From an uncultured Maribacter sp. (GTDB lineage: Bacteria; Bacteroidota; Bacteroidia; Flavobacteriales; Flavobacteriaceae), in the NCBI GenBank assembly GCA_947498505.1, contig CANMKG010000001.1:1-64000 (forward strand): a stretch of DNA of 64,000 nt, given 5' to 3'. A program made the position numbers and the translations under genes. The notes beneath the pieces are model-generated. The model saw only the letters and a program-made list of their open reading frames with translations. It made no database searches and was not told where the DNA came from. Positions 1 to 8,722 of this stretch are shown here, piece after piece (the stretch's first letter is position 1; each line of letters starts with the position of its first letter).

Positions 1-860
1 ATAATGCTGATGATGATGATGACGGAGACGGTACCCCAGATGTTGATGATGCTTTTCCATTAGATCCAAATGAAGATGCTGATACGGATAATGATGGTAC
101 AGGCGATAATGCTGATGATGATGATGACGGAGACGGTACCCCAGATGTTGATGATGCTTTTCCATTAGATCCAAATGAAGATACGGATACTGATAATGAT
201 GGTACAGGCGATAATGCCGATGACGATGATGACGGAGATGGTACCCCAGACGGAGATGATGCTTTTCCATTAGATCCAAATGAAGATACTGATACCGATA
301 ATGATGGTACAGGAGATAATGCCGATGACGATGATGATGGAGACGGTACCCCAGACGGAGACGATGCTTTTCCATTAGATCCAAATGAAGATACTGATAC
401 TGATAATGATGGTACGGGCGATAATGCCGATGACGATGATGACGGAGATGGTACTCCAGATGGAGACGATGCTTTCCCATTAGATCCAAATGAAGATACG
501 GATACTGATAATGATGGTACAGGCGATAATGCCGATGACGATGATGATGGAGACGGAACACCAGACGGAGACGATGCTTTCCCATTAGATCCAAATGAAG
601 ATACTGATACCGATAATGATGGTACTGGTGATAATGCCGATAACGATGATGATGATGACGGGACCCCAGATTCAGATGATGACTTTCCATTAGATCCAAA
701 TGAGGATACTGATACCGATAATGATGGAATTGGAGACAATTCAGATGACGACGATGATGATGATGGTACACCAGACTCTGAAGACGCATTTCCATTAGAC
801 CCAACAGAAGATACTGACAGTGATAACGATGGTATTGGCGATTATACGGATGATGATGAT
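1..860 (+). repeat. 105-bp in-frame tandem repeat (TSP3 stalk)
   Basis: The segment TTAGATCCAAATGAAGAT recurs with exact 105-bp spacing: its GAT codon falls at 63, 168, 273, 378, 483, 588, 693 and 798. The first six or seven units are nearly identical at the DNA level; those after about 640 drift. The array is truncated by the window start. Its period equals one 35-residue protein unit, so copy-number changes keep the reading frame. Confidence 0.95.
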
Positions 861-1478
861 GATGGCGATGGTAATATTGATACCGATAGTGATGGCGATG
901 GTCTAGGAAACAATATCGATTTAGACGATGATAATGATGGTTCATTAGATTTTGAAGATGCATTCCCTACTGATCCAACCGAAGACATTGATACGGATAA
1001 TGATGGAGTAGGTGACAATGCCGATGAAGATGATGATAACGACGGATTCTCTGATGTTGAGGAAGAAAGAGAAGGAACAGACTCCAAGAACTTTGAAAGT
1101 ACACCAGAGGATACTGATGGTGATGGCATATCAGATAGTATAGATCCAGATGATGACAATGATGGTGTAATAGATAGTGATGATGCTTTTCCAAAAACTG
1201 CAGAACCTACATTAATACCAGCAGAAGCTTTTACTCCAAATGGAGATGGTAATAATGATGCATGGATTGTACCAGGTATAGATAATTATCCAAACTCTAA
1301 TGTTAGAGTCTATAATAGATGGGGTCATGAAGTCTTTTCCGCCTTCAATTATCGAAATGATTGGGAAGGTAATTACAACTCCAATTCTGAGAAATTACCA
1401 CCAGGGTCATACATGTATATTATTGATTTAGGTATTGGAAGTCCATTAATTAAAGGTTGGTTATTCATCAATTATTAA
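3..1478 (+). CDS. T9SS-secreted thrombospondin-3-repeat protein with CHU_C C-terminus (5' end outside window)
   Basis: Open in frame 3 from the window edge to TAA at 1476-1478; the start lies upstream, so only the last ~491 residues are seen. The body is Asp-rich calcium-binding thrombospondin type 3 repeat sequence in a regular 35-residue unit built around DTDNDGTGDNADDDDDG and AFPLDPNE. After about residue 400 comes a gliding-motility-associated C-terminal (CHU_C, type B T9SS sorting) domain: EAFTPNGDGNNDAW, then VYNRWGHEVF and LPPGSYMYIIDLG, ending GWLFINY. The protein should be exported by the type IX system and displayed or released at the surface, with Ca2+ stiffening the repeat stalk. 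A PorP/SprF-type gene follows after 11 bp, the usual pairing for CHU_C cargo. The N-terminal function (adhesin or enzyme) cannot be seen. Confidence 0.9.
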   Translation, partial: NADDDDDGDGTPDVDDAFPLDPNEDADTDNDGTGDNADDDDDGDGTPDVDDAFPLDPNEDTDTDNDGTGDNADDDDDGDGTPDGDDAFPLDPNEDTDTDNDGTGDNADDDDDGDGTPDGDDAFPLDPNEDTDTDNDGTGDNADDDDDGDGTPDGDDAFPLDPNEDTDTDNDGTGDNADDDDDGDGTPDGDDAFPLDPNEDTDTDNDGTGDNADNDDDDDGTPDSDDDFPLDPNEDTDTDNDGIGDNSDDDDDDDGTPDSEDAFPLDPTEDTDSDNDGIGDYTDDDDDGDGNIDTDSDGDGLGNNIDLDDDNDGSLDFEDAFPTDPTEDIDTDNDGVGDNADEDDDNDGFSDVEEEREGTDSKNFESTPEDTDGDGISDSIDPDDDNDGVIDSDDAFPKTAEPTLIPAEAFTPNGDGNNDAWIVPGIDNYPNSNVRVYNRWGHEVFSAFNYRNDWEGNYNSNSEKLPPGSYMYIIDLGIGSPLIKGWLFINY

Positions 1479-1489
1479 AATAGATAAAC

Positions 1490-2377
1490 ATGAAAATTTT
1501 AAATATATACATCACTTTAGTTTTGTTGCTATGCACTTTGGTAGTCTCAGCACAACAAGACCCTAATTATACATTCTATAGGTATAATATGAATTTAATT
1601 AATCCAGCCTATGCTGGAGCAAATGACGGTACGGATATAGGTTTAAATGTTCGAAGCCAATGGGCTAGTGTAGAGGGAGCCCCCGAAACCCAGAGTGTAA
1701 TCTTTGGAACTCCAATGGGAAAAAACCTTGGAATAGGAGTGTCTATAATAAACGATAGAACGTTTATTGAAAATCAAACTTCAGTGGCACTGGACTTTTC
1801 GTATAAACTTAAATTAAATGAGAAAAACAGGGTTTATTTTGGGTTTAAGGCAGGCTTTAATTCTTATGATGCAAATACTTCTGGATTAATGACATATGGT
1901 ATATCTCAAGACCCTTCATTAATGAATATTGACGGAAGGTATAACGTAAACTTTGGAGCTGGTGTTCTCCTTAAAAACGAGAAGTACTTTATTGCTTTTT
2001 CCATACCTAAAATCCTAACTCCCGAAAGGTTAGAACATGATGATGGTATTGCCCGTTTAGGAGTGGACAGAATGCACATGTATCTAGCAGCTGGATATGA
2101 CTTTAGATTGAGTGATAATGTTGTTTTAAAGCCATCAGTTTTATTCAGACACGTAAACGCATCACCATTGTCAGTTGACGCTACTGCGTTACTTGAATTG
2201 AGTAAACGTTTTGAAATAGGAGCAGCTTATCGATTAGATGAAAGTATGAGCGGACTTTTAATTTTTAAAGCCAACCAGTGGTTTCAGATAGGGTATGCAT
2301 ATGAAGCTGCATTTGAAAGTCCAGTTAGAGATTTAGATAACGGGACACATGAAATAATGTTAAACATCAAATTATAA
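1490..2377 (+). CDS. PorP/SprF family type IX secretion system outer-membrane protein
   Basis: 295 residues with a signal peptide (hydrophobic residues 5-20, cleavage near VSAQQDP). The mature start, DPNYTFYRYNMNLINPAYAGANDG, is the hallmark of the PorP/SprF family, followed by beta-barrel-like sequence (GLNVRSQWASVEGAP, then YFGFKAGFNSYD, and a C-terminal strand HEIMLNIKL). Members sit in the outer membrane; each is usually paired with a large CHU_C cargo protein and is thought to help its export or anchoring. The 11-bp gap to the preceding cargo gene supports co-transcription. A hairpin terminator follows. Confidence 0.92.
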   Translation: MKILNIYITLVLLLCTLVVSAQQDPNYTFYRYNMNLINPAYAGANDGTDIGLNVRSQWASVEGAPETQSVIFGTPMGKNLGIGVSIINDRTFIENQTSVALDFSYKLKLNEKNRVYFGFKAGFNSYDANTSGLMTYGISQDPSLMNIDGRYNVNFGAGVLLKNEKYFIAFSIPKILTPERLEHDDGIARLGVDRMHMYLAAGYDFRLSDNVVLKPSVLFRHVNASPLSVDATALLELSKRFEIGAAYRLDESMSGLLIFKANQWFQIGYAYEAAFESPVRDLDNGTHEIMLNIKL

Positions 2378-2407
2378 AAAGAAGTAGTTTAAGTATTTTT
2401 TGGGGCG

Positions 2408-2428
2408 CATAACTATTATTTAGTTATG
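2408..2428 (+). other. Inverted repeat before the terminator
   Basis: CATAACTA and TAGTTATG form a perfect 8-bp stem with a TTATT loop, just upstream of the terminator hairpin. It may be a 3'-end mRNA structure; no further role is seen. Confidence 0.4.
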
Positions 2429-2433
2429 TATGC

Positions 2434-2467
2434 AAAAAAGGCAATCACAAATGTGGTTGCTTTTTTT
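2434..2467 (+). terminator. Rho-independent terminator after the PorP/SprF gene
   Basis: GCAATCAC (2441-2448) pairs with GTGGTTGC (2453-2460) through one G-U wobble, and seven T follow. It ends the cargo-PorP/SprF transcript. Confidence 0.8.
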
Positions 2468-2497
2468 GTATTAAAAACTGTAATGTATCTAACTTTA
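2465..2497 (+). promoter_or_regulatory. Candidate Bacteroidota-type promoter
   Basis: TTTG (2465-2468), a 21-nt spacer and TAACTTTA (2490-2497) fit the -33 TTTG / -7 TAnnTTTG pattern with one mismatch, about 95 nt upstream of the propeller glycosidase-like gene. The -33 part overlaps the terminator T tract. Confidence 0.4.
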
Positions 2498-2591
2498 GAA
2501 TTTAAAATCATTTTTTACTTTTTTAAAACTACAATAGCAAAGAAAGCCTAAATTTAGGGCTACGGTTTATTCAAAAGACAAGATTTACATA

Positions 2592-5024
2592 ATGCATAAA
2601 AGTTATTTAAGATTCTCATTCATTTTCATTTTTTTATTCAGTGTACAACTTGGTGTAAGTCAAATAACACTACTAGGAGACAATGCCCCATATGATAATG
2701 TTTTAGATGGAGATTTTAATGCTGTATGGGCATATTGGCGAGAGGCTAAACAGTCGCCTTTTTGGATAACTAAAATTGGTGAAGGCAAAGAGCCTATGGG
2801 ATTACATCATGGAGCTTTGTTTAGTATGAATAAAGTTGGTGTTGCCGAGTCCAGAATATTAAATGCTAATTCGGAATATCAACATCCCAAAAGTGGAGAT
2901 GTGTTAAATTGGAGTTTTGGTGCCGACTTAGAATACATAAGTAACGGAACCATTTCAATTAGCTTAGTTTTTGGAACCCAAGAAAGAGTTCTGGCAGAAA
3001 AGGTTAGGTTAAAAGGTTCAGATAAAATAATTGAACATTTTAATGGTCAATATGTTATTAATAAGGAAGATCAGCAAGCTGGGCTCCCTTTTATAAGAGC
3101 TACTTTTTATTCAGGAGAAGATGTAAAAGTGTATTTGCATTATGTAAATATAAGTGTTGAAAAAGAGGAAAAACGAGGTCCAAAACTGTTTGCTGAAGCA
3201 AAAGAAAAGGGGATAGTCTTAAGCTGGGAAGATGAACTAGCAAGTGAAAAAACAATGTTTAACATATATCGTCGTCAGACAGAAAGAGCTCCATTTAAGA
3301 AAATAGGAGAAACCTCTAAATATATGTTTTTGGATAGCAATTTTACTAATGGTTTGGCATATACATATGTAATAACTAGACGAGATGAGAGTGAATCATC
3401 TGGCTCAAATAAAGTAGTAATTGCAAAAATAGATGAGGAGCCTCCAGTACCGCCAACCCAATTAAGTACAGAGGTATTTGAAACTGAAGTGAAAATATCA
3501 TGGGAGAGTAGTAAAAATAATGATATAAAAAATTATTCTATTTATAGAGGCAATGATGCTGGTGACAATTTCCAACAAATTGCTCATGATATTTCGGGAA
3601 ATAGTTTTGTAGACTTTACACCTGAAAAAGAAAAAATTAATACATATATAGTTTATGCTCATGATTTCAGTGGTAACAAAAGCGTGGCTTCTGAGGTAAC
3701 TAAAGCTAAGGTTAGGGCTTTTAAAGGAGCTTCATTTAGTGATTTAATTTTACCAATGCCTATTCATGAAAAGTTAAATTCTACCCTTTGGGGAACTCAA
3801 GATGTACTACCCAGAGATTCAGATAATGGAATTGAGCATCCTGAATGGAGTTATTGGGGTGGGCGTCCAGTTAAAGATATGGACGGAAAATACCATATGA
3901 ATGTTACCAGATGGCCTGCAAATGCTACAAAGGGACATTGGGAATGGCCAAATTCTACGGTAGCTTATACCGTGGCCGACAAACCTACAGGGCCTTATAT
4001 TGTTCAAAAAGATGTTGCATACACCTTTAATGAAGGGTATGGCCATAATCCAGATGTTGTTTTGTGTAATGATGGTACGTACCTTTTATATTCATTAATA
4101 AATTGGGAGGCAACCTTGTTTACATCTAAAACAATGAAAGGTCCGTGGAAAAGGCTAGGAGTCATTACAGTTAATGAAGAAGAATCGGGTGAAAAACCAA
4201 ATTTGTATTACAGGTTTTATCGAAATCTTTCTGGAGTTCATTTAGATGATGGTCGTTATTTGTTTGTTACAAAAGCTGGTGCCATTATGCTTAGTGAAGG
4301 AACAAACCCATTGGGTCCGTATAATGTGTTAACCAAACCAATTCAAGGAAATAGTATTATTCCAGAAAAATACAGAAACTCAAATTACGAAGATCCAGTA
4401 ATATGGAAAGATGATTTACAGTTTCATATGATTATCAATGCCTTTTGGGATTACAGAGCAATTTACCTTAGATCAAAAGATGGTATTCATTGGAAGTTTA
4501 ATCCAGGTACTGCATATACACCAAATAATACTTTTTATGAGGACGGAACGCAGACGCATTGGTATAAGTTAGAACGTCCACATATACTACAAGATGAACA
4601 TTTAAGAGCAACACACCTTTCTCTGGCTGTGATTGACGTTCCCAAAAGAGATGATCTAGCACGTGATAAACATAGCTCTAAAAATATAATTCTTCCCTTA
4701 GTTAAGCACAAACTCCTAAAAATGCTTAACAGGAAAAAAGTTGAATCAGAAACTAAAAAAATAAAAGTTCTTATCAAGTCAGAAGAGGGTTTTAATGCTC
4801 AAACGGATATTGATTTAGAAAGCTTGCGATTTGGAGGCTCTGAAGCGGTAAATTTTGGAGGAGGAAGTAAGCTTATGAAAACAAAGAAAAAGGGTAATGA
4901 CTTAATTCTCGTATTTAAAGGAGAAGGAAACAGTATTACCAATAAAAACTTTGTTTGTAAGTTATTAGGTAGAACAAAAAATGGGGGACTTCTTATAGGG
5001 TTTACCCATTTAAAGGTTATGTAA
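2592..5024 (+). CDS. Secreted five-bladed beta-propeller glycosidase-like protein with two FnIII domains
   Basis: 810 residues. Signal peptide (1-23, GVSQ). A jelly-roll, carbohydrate-binding-like region spans about 25-190 (DNVLDGDFNAVWAYWREA). Two fibronectin type III-like domains follow at about 195-290 and 290-385 (ISWESSKNNDIKNYSIYRG). Residues ~390-700 look like a GH43/GH117-like five-bladed propeller: NPDVVLCNDGTYLLYS, YEDPVIWKDDLQFHM, LRSKDGIHWKF and LERPHILQDE carry the acidic and Trp blade motifs of that fold. Export is clear, but substrate and exact family cannot be assigned from sequence alone. It lies between T9SS-related genes yet has no recognisable sorting domain at its end. 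Confidence 0.7.
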   Translation: MHKSYLRFSFIFIFLFSVQLGVSQITLLGDNAPYDNVLDGDFNAVWAYWREAKQSPFWITKIGEGKEPMGLHHGALFSMNKVGVAESRILNANSEYQHPKSGDVLNWSFGADLEYISNGTISISLVFGTQERVLAEKVRLKGSDKIIEHFNGQYVINKEDQQAGLPFIRATFYSGEDVKVYLHYVNISVEKEEKRGPKLFAEAKEKGIVLSWEDELASEKTMFNIYRRQTERAPFKKIGETSKYMFLDSNFTNGLAYTYVITRRDESESSGSNKVVIAKIDEEPPVPPTQLSTEVFETEVKISWESSKNNDIKNYSIYRGNDAGDNFQQIAHDISGNSFVDFTPEKEKINTYIVYAHDFSGNKSVASEVTKAKVRAFKGASFSDLILPMPIHEKLNSTLWGTQDVLPRDSDNGIEHPEWSYWGGRPVKDMDGKYHMNVTRWPANATKGHWEWPNSTVAYTVADKPTGPYIVQKDVAYTFNEGYGHNPDVVLCNDGTYLLYSLINWEATLFTSKTMKGPWKRLGVITVNEEESGEKPNLYYRFYRNLSGVHLDDGRYLFVTKAGAIMLSEGTNPLGPYNVLTKPIQGNSIIPEKYRNSNYEDPVIWKDDLQFHMIINAFWDYRAIYLRSKDGIHWKFNPGTAYTPNNTFYEDGTQTHWYKLERPHILQDEHLRATHLSLAVIDVPKRDDLARDKHSSKNIILPLVKHKLLKMLNRKKVESETKKIKVLIKSEEGFNAQTDIDLESLRFGGSEAVNFGGGSKLMKTKKKGNDLILVFKGEGNSITNKNFVCKLLGRTKNGGLLIGFTHLKVM

Positions 5025-5117
5025 TATAGGGTAAAACTAAAACCTATGAAATTTTACCAGTACAACTATCAAAGTAATTTTTGAACTTTGGTAACATAAC
5101 CCTAATATCTTATAATT

Positions 5118-6317
5118 ATGAAAAATGCTATAACCTACACACTGGCTTTTACATGTATTATTTTTCTTTTTAGTTATACAGTTTCAGCCCAAACAGAAAC
5201 ACAAAAAAGAATGGAAAACTATCTCGAGTTAAAAAAACTCGGATATAAAGACAAAGCCATTTTTGAAGATTTGGGAAATGCAAACTTCTTACTAGAAGAC
5301 TATGAAACTGCTTTGTTTTGGTATGAAAGACTAAAAGAAATAAGTAAAAACAAAGAACTTAGTAATACTTATAACCAGAGGTATCATTATGCCATTCAGA
5401 AAAATGGCGTTCTGTTTAATACAGAACAGCAGGAAAACAGAGATTGGCTTGCAATGATTAAGTCAGACTATGAAGTAAAAGGTAAACCTACTAAAAACAA
5501 ACAATTAGCAAGTGCTTATAGAGCTATTGATGCGCAGCTTAAAGATTTACACATGGTAAATAAAAGCGAAATGGTTAGCGTAGAAGACCAAAAAAACTAC
5601 AAAGCTCCAATGGCTATAACACCAGATGGAAATACAGCATACTTTAGTAAGGAAGTTCAGATAAAGCCGTTGTATGGAATTTTTTCTAAAAAACAGACAA
5701 TTAGTAAAATTTACCGTGCAGATAAAATGGATGGCGAATGGACAAATATCAAACAAGTTGCCGTATGCCCAAAATATGCTTCAGCAAAACACCCCACAAT
5801 ATCGTTAGATGGTACTCGGTTATTTTTTGCTTCTGATATGCCAGGAAGTTTTGGGGCATATGATATTTATGTTGCTAATATTAATAGCAACGGAACATAT
5901 GGAGAAGCTAAAAACTTAGGAGAAAAAGTAAACACTAAACAAAATGACGTTTTCCCAAGAATGTTAGGAGATAATACATTGTTTTTTGCTTCAGAAGGGC
6001 GAAATGGTCAAGGAGGTTTAGACGTTTATATGGTTGAAGTTGACCAAAAAAAGATTGGTTTGGCGGTTAATTTAGGAAGCCCTATAAATAGTACAGGAGA
6101 TGATTTTTCGATAGAATTTGTGAATCAAAAAGGAATGGGGTACGTAATTTCCAATAGAGGAAAAAACAAAAAGACCATTCAACAAGTAGCTTTTACCTAT
6201 GATACTAATGAAAAGGAATTAGCTAGTAATAAAAGAAATTATAACATCTTAGAAATTTTAAACGATAACTCAAAAGTGAACTATTCATCATCAGTATATG
6301 AAGATGATTTAGAGTAA
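5118..6317 (+). CDS. TPR and PD40 (WD40-like) beta-propeller protein, no OmpA domain
   Basis: 399 residues with a signal peptide (1-24, TVSAQTET). TPR-like helices lie at ~28-75 (FEDLGNANFLLEDYETALFWYERLKE) and PD40 propeller blades at ~165-340 (MAITPDGNTAYFSK, HPTISLDGTRLFFASDMPG, DVFPRMLGDNTLFFASEGR). The order resembles the N-terminal two thirds of PorE/OmpA-family peptidoglycan-linked proteins that accompany PorP/SprF genes, but it stops before the CRD and OmpA domains expected in those ~600-residue proteins. The next gene, 119 bp downstream, is a PorP/SprF-SPOR fusion, so the pair may form an envelope module in which SPOR supplies the peptidoglycan contact. The function is inferred. Confidence 0.75.
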   Translation: MKNAITYTLAFTCIIFLFSYTVSAQTETQKRMENYLELKKLGYKDKAIFEDLGNANFLLEDYETALFWYERLKEISKNKELSNTYNQRYHYAIQKNGVLFNTEQQENRDWLAMIKSDYEVKGKPTKNKQLASAYRAIDAQLKDLHMVNKSEMVSVEDQKNYKAPMAITPDGNTAYFSKEVQIKPLYGIFSKKQTISKIYRADKMDGEWTNIKQVAVCPKYASAKHPTISLDGTRLFFASDMPGSFGAYDIYVANINSNGTYGEAKNLGEKVNTKQNDVFPRMLGDNTLFFASEGRNGQGGLDVYMVEVDQKKIGLAVNLGSPINSTGDDFSIEFVNQKGMGYVISNRGKNKKTIQQVAFTYDTNEKELASNKRNYNILEILNDNSKVNYSSSVYEDDLE

Positions 6318-6436
6318 AAGTTCCCTTAATGATAGTTGCTCGTTTACCAAAATAACCTGTATTAAAATACAGATTAATTGGGTGTCATTTTCCCTATTCA
6401 TTTTAATAGGGTTGTATAACAGTAAATTTTAGTAAG

Positions 6437-8095
6437 ATGAAACATAAGACCACAACTTCTTTTATATATGGATTACTGATAGTTCTGTTCGCTTTTTTTA
6501 GTGTGCAGACTTCGGTGGCCCAAGAAACAGAAATACAACCAAATGTTGGGTCAAAAACAACATATCACAATCAATTATTTTTTAATAGATTTTTGATTAA
6601 CCCTACATTTTCGTTAGTAAGAGAAAACAAAACCTATTTGAATGTTTTACATAGAAACCAATATGCTACGTTCGAGGATAACAGCCAAAACTATTTTTTA
6701 GGATTTAGTAATAAGTTAAATGAAAATACAGCATTAGGTTTAAGTGTATATAGTCAATGGGCAGGCGTAGTTCAAGAATTTGGATTTAATGCCAATTACG
6801 CAAGATCTGTACGTTTAGGAACAAATAGTAGGTTAACTTTTGGAGCAAACGTCAGCTATTTTAATGAAGGACTTAATAAAAATAGGGTAGTAGTATCTGA
6901 TGATGATACTACAATTAATGAAGCTCAAAAAGAAAGTAAAATTGCAGTACAACCGGGAATAACATTATCTCTGGGTAGTTTTGATTTTGGTTTGTATGCC
7001 CACGATATACTTAAATATAATCAAACAAGTAATGAGTTTGTAACAAACTTTAATGAAAAAAGTATTAAAGCATCACTTCAATATACCCATATGTTTAATA
7101 CAACAAGAGGTCTATTTGCTGATGCGCGTTTAATGCCTTTGTTGCAAGTCAATAAAAATGAAGAGGGCAATTTAGGTTACTTGGGAGCCGTACTATTAGA
7201 GTTGCCAAAATATGGTTGGTTGCAAAGTACTGTTGATGATGAGTATGGAATATCATTGGGCTTTGGATTTAATGTAAGTAAAAAAATATCACTTGGATAT
7301 TTGGTTGAAAAAGGTATAGAAAAAGAAGCTCAAGATTTAGGTTGGAATCATGAAATTTCAATGGCGTACACCATGAAGAATACTAAAAATAATGGGATTG
7401 GTTTTGCAGAAAGATCAAATGATGCCAAGATTGATGAAATTGTAAGAAACTACGAAGAGCAAATTTTACAATTAACCGCTGAGAAAAATAAGACGGATAA
7501 AGATATTGCTAACACAGAGGTAACCTATAATCAGAGTGAAAATACAAATGACTTAGCATATCAAAATCGTTTGATTTTAGATGAGCTTATGTTAAGACAA
7601 GATTCTATTGAGGAAGCCCGTACAAGAGCTTTTGAAAAAAGGTTTGAATTCATAGTTAGAACATTACGTAGCGAGATTAAAACCAATACTAAAGGTAAAA
7701 AAGAAATTAGAAGGGCATCATCTAAAGGAAGTTTAGCATCTAATCAGCAGCATACTAAAATTAATAGAGATAATTATAAAGAGCTTCCAATTAAAGTTTT
7801 AAATCAGTCTAATATAATAGGTGTAAAGTCTGGTTATTATGTTATTGCTAACGTATATAAAAACAAGAGATACAAAGATGCTTTTATGAAAACATTAAAA
7901 AATCAAGGCATTGAAGCTAAACAATTCTATAATAAAGAAAATGGTTTGTATTATGTGTATTTAGCTGATTTTAACTTTAAACAAGATGCTGAGACAGCCT
8001 TTGTATCACATTTAGATGGAAAGTATCACGATGAAAAATGGATTATGCAAGTAGATAATTCAGCGGCCACAGCTTTAAATATGTATTCAGAATAA
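6437..8095 (+). CDS. PorP/SprF-type barrel fused to a C-terminal SPOR-like domain
   Basis: 552 residues. Signal peptide (1-28, TSVAQET). Residues ~40-320 follow the PorP/SprF pattern (FFNRFLINPTFSLV, then QWAGVVQEFGFNANYARSV, GFGFNVSKKISLGYLVEKG). A charged, partly coiled-coil linker spans about 330-440 (EEQILQLTAEKNKTDKDIAN). The last ~90 residues (SGYYVIANVYKNKRYKDAF and GLYYVYLADFNFKQDAE) look like a SPOR domain, which binds denuded peptidoglycan glycan. The predicted product is an outer-membrane barrel with a periplasmic peptidoglycan-binding arm. A terminator follows at 8160. Confidence 0.8.
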   Translation: MKHKTTTSFIYGLLIVLFAFFSVQTSVAQETEIQPNVGSKTTYHNQLFFNRFLINPTFSLVRENKTYLNVLHRNQYATFEDNSQNYFLGFSNKLNENTALGLSVYSQWAGVVQEFGFNANYARSVRLGTNSRLTFGANVSYFNEGLNKNRVVVSDDDTTINEAQKESKIAVQPGITLSLGSFDFGLYAHDILKYNQTSNEFVTNFNEKSIKASLQYTHMFNTTRGLFADARLMPLLQVNKNEEGNLGYLGAVLLELPKYGWLQSTVDDEYGISLGFGFNVSKKISLGYLVEKGIEKEAQDLGWNHEISMAYTMKNTKNNGIGFAERSNDAKIDEIVRNYEEQILQLTAEKNKTDKDIANTEVTYNQSENTNDLAYQNRLILDELMLRQDSIEEARTRAFEKRFEFIVRTLRSEIKTNTKGKKEIRRASSKGSLASNQQHTKINRDNYKELPIKVLNQSNIIGVKSGYYVIANVYKNKRYKDAFMKTLKNQGIEAKQFYNKENGLYYVYLADFNFKQDAETAFVSHLDGKYHDEKWIMQVDNSAATALNMYSE

Positions 8096-8159
8096 ATTAG
8101 TAGTCTCCCTGCTGTAAGATTAGGGATTATGTTACAGTTTAAATATTTACGTTGAAGAA

Positions 8160-8202
8160 AGAGGGGGAGAATCCGGGGGGACAAATATCTCCCTCTTTTT
8201 TG
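8160..8202 (+). terminator. Rho-independent terminator after the PorP/SprF-SPOR gene
   Basis: AGAGGGGGAGA (8160-8170) pairs with TCTCCCTCT (8188-8196) with a 2-nt bulge, followed by a T tract. Confidence 0.75.
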
Positions 8203-8722
8203 TAAATACTTATGGGAGTTCTGTGTTTTATTATAGGTTCCAAAAAATAGTCACTATTGTGCATTTTAACGAAAAAATATATCAATTCAACGAGCGTACC
8301 TTATTTTTCTTTATATTTAGATAGTTCTAGAGCTTATTAAAAAATTAATTGTCAAACATCCTAATCCCCCCAATGAATATGGAAAAAAGACTTTACTCAA
8401 AAAGAACCACACATCACCATTCAGGCTTCGGTATTAAAAAAGGAAGGAGTCACCCACTCATCTCACATTTGAAACCTTAAATTATAGTTTGCCCCAAACA
8501 GGCTTATAATTTAATTATAAAAAGGAATATATATTCTTAGTTGCTGTGTGTCTACAACACTGCATTTGTACTAAGTATGTGTAATAACCCTATGACTGTA
8601 CTCAATTATTGTTCAAATAATTGGGAAGAAATTCTGATGCCTTTTTTGAGGTGTTTAAACTTAACCTACTTAATTCAAAACCGCTTTGTTTTTTTAAACT
8701 AATTGGCTAAATAGAATATGTT
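8203..8722. other. Long intergenic region with dyads and a doubtful 35-codon ORF
   Basis: No clear gene in 520 bp. Two inverted repeats are visible: TTAAATTATAG (8477-8487) against CTTATAATTTAA (8503-8514), and CAATTATT (8603-8610) against AATAATTG (8616-8623) with a 5-nt loop. A small ORF at 8373-8480 (+), MNMEKRLYSKRTTHHHSG and onward, is very basic and His-rich but has no evident ribosome site; its status is uncertain. The region is probably the leader and control region of the LuxR-type gene downstream. Confidence 0.5.

Noticed and set aside
1-860. Tandem repeats as a CRISPR array
   Set aside because: The repeats are contiguous, 105 bp, in frame and coding; there are no spacers and no cas genes.
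842-1194. Antisense Ser/His-rich ORFs in the first kilobase
   Set aside because: They are mirror images of the Asp-rich GAT/GAC codons of the TSP3 repeat protein on the plus strand.
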